A stretch of DNA of 37,958 nt, taken from contig JAUCBJ010007971.1 of assembly GCA_032718475.1 (NCBI GenBank), positions 1 through 37,958 of the forward strand, written 5' to 3'. Below, piece after piece: positions 30,488 to 37,958 of the stretch (positions are counted from its first letter, which is position 1; every line of letters starts with the position of its first letter). Both the position numbers and the translations under genes were made by a program. The stretch is from Nemertoderma westbladi. Its lineage: Eukaryota; Xenacoelomorpha; Nemertodermatida; Nemertodermatidae. Under the pieces are notes generated by a model, which saw only the letters and a list, made by a program, of their open reading frames with translations, was not told the DNA's origin and did no database searches.

Positions 30488-31900
30488 TCATTCTGCTTCT
30501 GCCACTGCTCGCTTTCTTTCCGCTTCTGCCGCTGCCACTGCCGCTTTTCTTTCCACTTCTGCCGCTGCCTCTGCCGCTTTTCTTTCCGCTTCTGCCGCTG
30601 CCTCTGCTGCTTTTCTTTCCGCTTCTGCCTCTGCTGCTGCCGCTGCTCTTTCCGCTTCTGCCGCTGCCGCTGCCTCTGCCGCTTTTCTTTCCGCTTCTGC
30701 CTCTGCTGCTGCCGCTGCTGCTATCTTTCTGTCTTCTATACGTTTTTTCTTTACTTGTTCTTCTTGGACTCTAGCGATGCGGAGGCGTTCATCAAATTTA
30801 GCTTGGTTCGCAGCTATCATATCCGCATCGATTGTGTCCAACACAAGCTTGGCTCCTTCACTATTAGGGCGAAGTCCAGACAGCCGTCTCCTCAACTCTT
30901 CGTCACCTACAAATCGTTGATAGTCTGGCAGATAGATGTCAATAGCATCCCTCTTATGCGGTTTTTCTGCTGTCACTTCACTTTCCACTTGGGAAAAGGT
31001 AGCGTCTGTTGATTCTCCATGGGTTGAGCGCTCAGCCAACTGAGATTTCCACGGGGCAGTTCCTTGAACTTTGAGACTCACCCACTGAAACCAAGTCTTT
31101 ACGGCAACTTGCAACGACGTGTCTTGTCTTCTTTTCGAAGCCTCCTCAAAGGCCGATAAGATTAGTCTGATTCTTAGAATTCTTTCTCTAACTTGATAAA
31201 GCAGCTCTCCCTGCTCTTGAGGTCCTTGGGGTTGTCGAAACAGTTGTTCCTCTAATCGCTCCATAGAGCTGAAGAATCCCTGTACGTATCCTGCTGCTGA
31301 CCTCTTCCACACAGCTGGATCGCTGGTTTCTTTTGTCACTCCCATCCTGTGTATGTCTTCCCAGGCAGCCTCCGATAAGTCAAACGGGATTCCGGGTCCG
31401 GGGAAGTTCCATTGCGACTCGACAATAGACTTCAGTTCTTCCCTTGTGTATCCCGCATAACTATCCTTTGTCGATCGCTTACTTCTCGCCCAATCAATCT
31501 GGTGTTCCTCCACCGCAATCAATACCCTAGTGAGTACGGCTGCAGGAAGGATGAGAAGGGGATCCGAATAAACCGCATCTGCCATCTTTGCTCCGCGCTC
31601 GGGTGTCAGCTCTACAGTATCTGCACTACTGGAGCTGTCGGGCCGCTGAGAAATAAGTTCTCGGCTCGAGTGTTGCTGCTGTTCTGCTGCTTCTTGGTCC
31701 CGTTTGACCTGAGCTCGAGTGCCTATGATAGACCTACGGTGTTGGACTAGCCTAGGGTCTGATACTACTACTGGAGGGATGATCTTTCTTACAGTAGGAG
31801 GTGAATTGAACTTCGGTCTCACACGTTCCACACTCCTGTCTGGGTCACAGATGGTTGTATCTAGAAGACTGTCTGACAGGTTTTGCTTTGTGTCAGACAT
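30488..31900 (-). CDS. BEL gag N-terminal extension with Ala-rich coiled coil
   Basis: The 470-residue frame starts at an ATG (MSDTKQNLSDS). Residues about 105-290 look globular and helical (YSDPLLILPAAVLTRVLIAV, NFPGPGIPFDLSEAAWEDIH). The last 110 residues are an Ala/Glu/Lys/Arg helix built from a 12-residue repeat (AEAERKAAEAAA), coded by 36-45 bp DNA repeats at about 30490-30735. It ends at a TGA at 30488-30490, and the frame stays open beyond it into the conventional gag. I do not recognise the globular part. Such a long extension in front of DUF1759 is more than many BEL gags carry. Confidence 0.75.
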   Translation of the reverse strand: MSDTKQNLSDSLLDTTICDPDRSVERVRPKFNSPPTVRKIIPPVVVSDPRLVQHRRSIIGTRAQVKRDQEAAEQQQHSSRELISQRPDSSSSADTVELTPERGAKMADAVYSDPLLILPAAVLTRVLIAVEEHQIDWARSKRSTKDSYAGYTREELKSIVESQWNFPGPGIPFDLSEAAWEDIHRMGVTKETSDPAVWKRSAAGYVQGFFSSMERLEEQLFRQPQGPQEQGELLYQVRERILRIRLILSAFEEASKRRQDTSLQVAVKTWFQWVSLKVQGTAPWKSQLAERSTHGESTDATFSQVESEVTAEKPHKRDAIDIYLPDYQRFVGDEELRRRLSGLRPNSEGAKLVLDTIDADMIAANQAKFDERLRIARVQEEQVKKKRIEDRKIAAAAAAEAEAERKAAEAAAAAEAERAAAAAEAEAERKAAEAAAEAERKAAEAAAEVERKAAVAAAEAERKRAVAEAE

Positions 31901-32275
31901 GTTTGTTTGTACAGTTGAATGCCTACTGCTATATTACAGTTAAAGCAAGTCTAGTAATTCAGTATCAACTGTTAGCCTAGTAATTAATTACCGATACTGT
32001 TACTCAGTGTAACGTGATATATATATATAATATATTAGAATACCGGTATACTTATAGTATATATATAAGTATTATTACAGACAAGGTTTGACACAGAATA
32101 TCGGTATATAATTTCAGCGCAAATATATATAAATATAGAATAGGCCTATCGTGAATACCGGTATACAGCTTACACTTATAGTATATATAAGTATAATTAT
32201 GGACTAGAATTAATTACAGAATACCGGTATAATTTCAGCCTAAATTTATAGAAATAAATATAATGAGCCTATCAT
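31901..32275. repeat. BEL leader region with about 120-bp tandem repeat
   Basis: Two imperfect units, about 32036-32150 and 32151-32273. Each contains GAATACCGGTATAC, a CTTATAGTATATATAAGT-type hairpin, a further AATA(C/T)CGGTATA and AATTTCAGC, and ends near GCCTATC. They lie directly upstream of the gag start on the minus strand. Confidence 0.75.
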
Positions 32276-33817
32276 GACCTACTATAGATACGACCCGCAT
32301 ACGACGCTGCTGCAAAGCCCCAAAATTGAGTGGGCCAGTTGTTTATCTTAGATAGAACCCCTGAAACAATAGGTCTAGCTCGTCGAAAGTACTTGTCCTT
32401 AACTAAAATAATGTCCTCTTTCAGATGAGACAAATAACAATTTAATAGCTCCAGTAGTTTTCGAGATATGAGGAGTTCCTGGCACCCATACCATATCAGC
32501 ACTTTTCGGAATTGATAAAATGACTCAAAATACAAGCATCACCCTTCAAGACTTTGGTATAACCATTAAACCATATTATGCTTTTTTGGTTAGTCGAATT
32601 AATTATTAGTAATCGAAAGCGAAATTAGAATAAAATCTTCATTGTTTATTTTATAATAGACACTAAAAGAGCACCAAAATTACAAGTAGCTCGAAATTTT
32701 CAAATAGCCAAAAGTGGTAATTTGGCCGTATAGTTTGGCTACTGAGGTTTTAGAATGTGCTGATTTCATTGGCAAGGTTTATATAATTGTGGTATTTTAA
32801 AAAATGACCAATGATTCAGTCGAAAATTCTAAGTTCCAACCAGTGCACTTCTATTTCAGTACTGCAGTACTCTGGTACTGGTGCGGTAATGTAGTGAATT
32901 ATTCAGTATGTGGTATTTGCATTGCACTGCACTACTGCGTTCAGCATTACATTACTACTGAGTTCTGACAGCATTATGCTGTTACTGTGTTCTGGTGTTA
33001 GGCATCAATGCCTTTACCAGTAATCTTTAACCTTAATCATTATTACATTACCTGATTACCTGTATTTATTTGTCTATTTATTATCACCTCTCTCTACATG
33101 GGCTGGCAGTCACGGGCACGGGGGCCTAATCTAATCTGGACATAGTATCTGAATCCGTATGGAGGGGAGGCCGTAGCAGTCACAGTTGGAAAGTGCTGAG
33201 TGAATAGATACCGCTCGCTCGCTCGGTCTACAGAGTGGCACTTAGTTCGACTAGTCAGGGCTTTTTTTATAGATCAGATGACACTAACATTTGTACATTT
33301 CGACTGGCGATATATTCAGTAAACCCGGAATGCCGGCAGCCGGAGTCTGTTCCGACTTCATTGTGCTACAAATGCCTCAAATTCATCGGAGACCGCCAGT
33401 AAAAATAATATACTGTCCATCGTCTATCGAAATTCATGAAGGAAAGTTCTTTATTTAATCTAGGGATGAAGTTACTGCTCGACTTGGGGTTGGAGGGTCC
33501 GGTTATTCTTTAAGAATCATCATGCTAGGTTTATTCTTCTGCCTAAACCAGCGGGACTCCTATCTGAATCCCCGAAGACATATCGGCCGTTTCGGAGGAT
33601 CCCAAGTAAGACAATATGCGTGGCCACCTTAGCAATGTTCGCTTCTTACTGTCTTGGATTTAATAGACAAAGGTTATTGATACATAATAGGTATGCTAAG
33701 ATAAATTAATATTACGACTTCAATTTAATGGTAATTATGACTTCAATTCGACTTCAATCTGATATTATTTAAGGGAGTTATTATTAACTATCTGGAATAT
33801 AGTGTCGTTTAATGATT
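32276..33817. other. Unassigned stretch between the BEL and RTE-B elements
   Basis: A minus-strand frame at 32272-32535 (87 residues) is unrecognised. The BEL 5' LTR and primer-binding site should fall here but I could not identify them. Around 32860-33000 there is a low-complexity CAGTACTG/CATTAC-rich patch. No gene is supported. Confidence 0.4.
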
Positions 33818-35477
33818 ACTACTACTACTACTACTAGTACTAGTAGGTCGAGCGAACTCGGACAGTGGAAATGAGATCCTTCCAGGCTTCCCGATTCTCC
33901 ATAGTTGTCGCAATTTCGTTTCTCCCAAGTTCAGTACCCCTTTCAAGTTGATCTATATATGTCATGGCCGGTCGTCCACGACTACGCTTTCCATGAGTTG
34001 GTTCCCAGAAAAGTAGATCTGGTATGACCTCGTCTTTACTTCGCCAGCAGTGCCCACTGAATCTTAATCTGCGTTCACGGAGGGTGGTTGATACAGGTGG
34101 TATTGTACCATAAAGCTCGGCGTTTGTCATGTGTTGTCTCCAGCTGATGTTTAGGGCTGCCCTTAGTAGTCTTGTGTAGCAACCATAAATTCGTTGTTCA
34201 AGTGATTTAGTCAGTGTCCAGGTCTCACCCCCGCATAAAAATACACTTTCCACTGTGGCTCGAAAGAACTTAGTCTTCAGGTGCCTGGAGAGATCTGATT
34301 TCCAGATGGTATCCATTTTTGATAGAGCTACCCAAGCCTTTGCTTTCATAACTTCTATGTCCTTTTTGCTACTCTCTATCCATGATCCAAGGTACTGGAA
34401 GTCATCGACCTTCCTTAGTTGATTATTATCAATGGTTGTCAAGTTTCCATCAACATTAAAGGTCATGAATTCGGTCTTGGTAGCATTTATATGCAATCCA
34501 ACCTCCTTAGCAGCCCTCTCCACTTTATTTAGTAGAAGCTGTGCATCTGCTAGCGTATTAGAGAGCAGGGCGATGTCATCCACAAAGTCGGTGTCTGTGA
34601 CTGTAGTTGCCGGATATCTACTACTTCTGCATTCTTGAAGTGTGAATCCCAGATCTTCACCCTTTGTGGCCGTTCTCATTGCGTAATCCAGCACAATTAC
34701 AAATAGTAATGGTACTAATGTGTCACCTTGCAGTACGCCAGCCAGGATTGAGAAAAACTCAGTTTCACCATCTGGTGAGAGTACCTGCGCTTCTGTGTCA
34801 CAATATAACAATCCAATGCCTGCAACAATTACTTCTGGTATTCCATAAGCTCTTAGGATTTCAAGCATTTTACCTCTATGGATGGAGTCGAATGCCTTCT
34901 TGAAGTCCACAAAAGTCATGACTGCGGGAGGATTCTTTGACTTAATTCCTTCAATCAGTCTCCGTAGTGCAAGTATCTGAGCTATTGTTGATCTACTTGG
35001 TCGAAATCCGTTTTGGCTCTTACAAAGTAGTTTCTCTATGTGAGGCCTACTCCTATATAGAATCATTTTATTGTATATTTTGGCAGCTACCACAACCAGA
35101 CAGATCCCACGATAGTTTGTTGGTATGCCGAGGTCTCCTTTCTTGGGGAGAGGCTTTAGTTGACCTTTAGTCCAAATCGGTGGTGGCTTTTCCCCTTTTA
35201 ACATCCGGTTGCAAACATTCAATAATGGTCTGTTTAGCACTCCGGTTTTCCATACCTCCGCTGGGATTTCATCTAATCCACACGCTTTATTATTGGACAT
35301 GCTTTTAATGCTTCTTTGGAGTTCGGCAGGTGTGAAGTCCCCTGTTTCTATAGGTAGTGTCTTGTCATATATTTTCCTTGTAGGTGGGTCTGTACGCCTG
35401 GCCGCCAGCATGCCAACATCTAATGATGTTACATAATCATTTAGTGAATGTGTCACATACAGCCAACAAAAGCTCAT
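33818..35477 (-). mobile_element. RTE-B: second RTE-like family, 5'-truncated
   Basis: One minus-strand frame with RT but no endonuclease, ending directly in a (TAG)n tail (33818-33835 plus further TAG units up to 33846). It is related to the plus-strand RTE-like element in motif order and tail, but clearly diverged in protein sequence, so it is a separate family. Confidence 0.85.
33840..35477 (-). pseudogene. RTE-B reverse transcriptase, N-terminally truncated
   Basis: 545 residues from an ATG that is probably internal. RT motifs are NKACGLDEIPAEVW, TNYRGICLVVVAAK, QNGFRPSRST, FVDFKKAFDS (D191), GVLQGDTLVPLLF and TDFVDD (297-301). The (Y/F)ADD box reads FVDD, a change that keeps both aspartates. 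The C-terminal region has YLGSWI, LCGGETWTLTKS and RLRFSGHCWR. The stop codon at 33842-33840 is itself one of the TAG units of the tail, so the element has essentially no 3' UTR. The endonuclease is absent. Confidence 0.87.
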
Positions 35478-35616
35478 TGTTTGTGTAAAGGTATGCAGTT
35501 TTCTGCATTTTTGAAAAGTGTATATTGTCTAGCACTGATTTGACCTTATATAGAATCATATTTAAGTAAACATGTTCAAATAAATATTAATGAACTCGTA
35601 AACAACAGAGTAAAAT

Positions 35617-35710
35617 TTTGAAATATTGAGGTTGATCCTGATTTTTAGATTTGATCCTGATCAAAGATCAGGATCAAATCTAAAATCAGGATCAACCTCA
35701 ATATTTCAAA
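35617..35710. repeat. Hairpin 1: about 45-bp arms, 3-base loop
   Basis: Arms 35617-35662 and 35666-35710 are reverse complements apart from one extra T, around the loop AAA. The arm contains TGATCCTGAT twice. Confidence 0.95.
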
Positions 35711-37273
35711 TATTTGATAAGATAGCCATGTTTTGGTGACATCAATATGTCAATCCTGACCTCCTAAATAAGTAGTGCAAATTTCAACAAATTTAAGGAG
35801 CTTTTGAGCAAGTTATGGGAATTTATCAATTTGATCCTGAGCCTGATCCTCATTTTCAGATTGTTTAGTGAACACGGGGCCAGGGCCTTCTCATGTACTC
35901 GCTCAAGCCCGTTTGCACCATGACAACATACCAATAGATTCGTATCCTGGCTGAATCTATGGGTCTAAGTGACCTCAATTTCTGCTTCAGCTTTATCTAT
36001 TTTGTCGTTATTGCAGTGGGAAGAGTGTCATGACTAAATGTTGCCTCTGTGTCCGACTGCTTCAGGGTCCAAGCTAGATGGAAACCAGCCGAGTTCCATC
36101 GACCGCCATATCTCGCCCGGATCCCCGCTCCTCCCCCATGTGGCCCATCCGTCCTGACTCGCGGGTACAGCCCATTGCATTCTCACAGACTGTCACCCCA
36201 TCCTACGATGCCGTCCTTTTCTCTATCCCGCATCCTAACATCCGTGCCCCACTTTTCCCATGACAAGTGTGATCTTGTCATCGACAGTGTTGCATACATT
36301 ACGGCAAATCGAGCATTTTGCTACAGTTGGGAGCAATCTACCTATGTTCACCTTCTTATGCTCTCATTGGTCATCTTTTCTTTGTCGTCGTCAACCACCA
36401 CTACTAGTATCTTCATCAGCTACAACCACCACGCATAAACGTTTGTATGATTCTTTCAGAAGTGAGCAATCATCAGATCAGTTGCTTCATGTAAGACAGG
36501 TGGTTGCTTGATCGTAGTACACTCATCCTTATGTCTTGCATTTAAACAACAGCCGGATGAAATGATAGAAAGTTCTAAAGAAATGTTAATTGGGTCAATA
36601 ACCGAGGTCATGTAACATGGAGCTAACTGCTCATTTCATATAAGTTTGTCAAAGGCTTTTTGGCGATAACTTTTTTATTACTTCTTATTTCTAGCTGAAA
36701 CTTTCATGGTGTGTGTCAACGTTTTTTATACAGTCAGAAACCAAATTTCAGCTCGATCCGACAAAAAATGAGAATTTCCCCATAGACCCCCATTGTAAAA
36801 CGCACAGTGGGGTTTGGATCAAGTATTTTTAAAAGAAGAAATGCTGAGGTGCCAAAATTGTGCCTAAAATACATTTTTCCTCCATTTTGGTCCGGAAATA
36901 TGCTTTTTTTCCTCCATTTTGAAATTTCTTTTCAAAAATCTTAAAAAAACATTATGAATAATGATGGCTGTTGTTTTGCTTAATTAAGTGTGCAGGGTAC
37001 AGGTTTTATTACCTTTAGTGACTACGAGTCAGTAAAGATTAAAATATGCTCGTTAAAAGTTTGTCTTGATGGTTCTTTTCATAATTATTTACTCATTATA
37101 GTAGCACATCATAATTATTTACAGCGAAAATGTCTAATACATGCTATTGTAATGTCAGTATTCATTGCACAGCTTTGTACAGTCATGCGCATTATTAAAT
37201 TGAAATTATTTCCGGTTCCGGTGCGGTTGCACTCCGGTACCGGTAAATTGAATCTCGCCATTATTTCACTATA
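35711..37273. other. Unassigned stretch
   Basis: Plus-strand frames at 36049-36438 and 36260-36511 overlap and are unrecognised. The GC-richer block at about 36060-36330 could be an old coding relic. At about 36650-36800 the sequence (CAGCTCGATCCGACAAAAAA) looks like part of an interspersed repeat, but there is only one copy here. Confidence 0.35.
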
Positions 37274-37384
37274 TTTTGCGATATTTAAGAACGTTGTACA
37301 TAGTTTGGAGCCTGGTGAGACGCCGAGTAACTCGGCGTCTCACCAGGCTCCAAACTATGTGCAACGTTCTTAAATATAGCAAAA
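37274..37384. repeat. Hairpin 2: 55-bp arms, 1-base loop
   Basis: Arms 37274-37328 and 37330-37384 pair at 53 of 55 positions around a single A at 37329. The centre reads CCGAGT-A-ACTCGG. Confidence 0.97.
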
Positions 37385-37752
37385 CATTTAAAACGGTTGC
37401 GGTTCGGTTGCGGTTATTTTTTCAATTTACTTATGTTCAGTACTGTATACGGTGAAATAAGGCACAGTTTTATATTTTCACACTGTCCACATTCATTTCA
37501 GTTCGCTGACTTAGGATGAAGTTATTCGTATGATATATTACGACAGTAGTGAACATCTTTTTGTTATTGTTATGATGTTGTCGGATGAAATATTGTAACA
37601 CTAGCACTTGAGATGGATTTTCGGATGAATGCTTACAATTTATAATCACTGAAAATCTATGAAAAATATCAAGTCATCCGAGGTTATGTGGAGGTCAGGT
37701 GTGTTTCATGCAGGGCTCCATATAAGGTTCGTATTTTTTTTTCTATAATGCC

Positions 37753-37849
37753 TATTTCTTCACCAAATCCTATGTTTGACCACTTGTTAGAATCGTCTCG
37801 ATGAGACGATTCTAACAAGTGGTCAAACATAGGATTTGGTGAAGAAATA
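37753..37849. repeat. Hairpin 3: perfect 47-bp arms, 3-base loop
   Basis: Arms 37753-37799 and 37803-37849 are exact reverse complements around GAT. Pairing ends sharply at both outer edges. Confidence 0.97.
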
Positions 37850-37958
37850 ACACAAGTAGAGGCAGATTGAAGTTCATTTTACTCACCTTATCTGGTGCTC
37901 TGAGAAATCTGAAATAGGGTTAACTTTTGTTAGAAACAGATCTACCTCTCTATTATGC

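Larger units (their letters stand above)
23714..32275 (-). mobile_element. BEL/Pao-type LTR retrotransposon (gag-pro-pol)
   Basis: All coding blocks of a BEL/Pao element occur in the expected order from high to low coordinates: gag N-terminal region, DUF1759-type gag, zinc knuckles, DSG aspartic protease, RT, RNase H, integrase and DUF5641-like tail. Every block is in the same reading frame from 31900 down to 23732, interrupted by stop codons at 30488-30490 (TGA), 29024-29026 (TAA), 28544-28546 (TAG), 28028-28030 (TGA) and 27992-27994 (TGA). There is no frameshift. No envelope frame follows pol. Matching LTRs were not found by eye. Confidence 0.9.

Noticed and set aside
27992-30490. Reassigned stop codons or programmed readthrough in the BEL polyprotein
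   Set aside because: TAA, TAG and TGA are all involved and two stops lie within the protease, while other frames in the window use all three as normal terminators. Decay or local mutation is simpler.
30464-31012. Plus-strand Cys/Phe/Leu-rich frames
   Set aside because: They are antisense to the Ala/Glu/Lys repeat of the BEL gag extension.
32272-32535. Minus-strand 87-residue frame as a BEL env or host gene
   Set aside because: It lies upstream of gag, has no recognisable domain, signal peptide or splice context.
33818-35477. Group II intron or retron reverse transcriptase
   Set aside because: Motifs, C-terminal region and TAG tail fit an RTE-like non-LTR element, and no intron RNA or msr/msd structure is present.

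Overview
This is metazoan, probably invertebrate, nuclear DNA. It is AT-rich, has no operons or bacterial-style genes, and carries exon-like segments with GT/AG splice borders. It is dominated by retroelements: CR1/L2-like and RTE-like non-LTR elements and a BEL/Pao LTR retrotransposon. I cannot name the species from the sequence.

Layout. 1-632: unassigned AT-rich DNA. 633-2762 (minus): non-LTR protein with an N-terminal PHD-like finger, an APE-type endonuclease and a reverse transcriptase (RT) cut off before its catalytic core. 2946-5701 (minus): unrecognised, frame-shifted Arg/Glu/Asn/Gly-rich polyprotein. 6212-6802: short 5'-truncated RTE-like insertion with an 11-bp target-site duplication. 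7190-7303 and 15727-15933 (minus): two phase 1-1 exon candidates, one coding a Thr/Pro-rich linker and one a fibronectin type II (FN2) module, probably from one host secreted or membrane protein gene. Between them lie a CR1-like remnant (8225-10190), a sugar-transporter-like pseudogene piece (about 10195-10490), two families of non-coding repeats (10638-13545) and an RTE-like endonuclease fragment (14137-14697). 16110-16884: second copies of the non-coding repeats. 18140-19450 (minus): decayed, unidentified coding sequence. 19446-21946 (plus): RTE-like element with an intact RT. 23714-31900 (minus): BEL/Pao element with intact pol catalytic residues and five in-frame stop codons in gag-pro. 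33818-35477 (minus): a second RTE-like family. 35617-37849: three very long, near-perfect hairpins in unassigned DNA.

How the parts relate. The repeats are nested in host introns and intergenic DNA. The RTE-like copies share a very short 3' UTR and a (TAG)n tail, and a related but distinct family also ends in (TAG)n. The BEL element keeps a single reading frame over about 8.2 kb although stop codons interrupt it, and I could not find a matching 5' LTR.

The least explained signals are the cluster of foldback palindromes at the right end, the 162-bp repeat built around a 28-bp palindrome, the homopolymer G/C tracts that expanded on opposite arms of the same hairpin in two copies, and the unrecognised polyprotein at 2946-5701.
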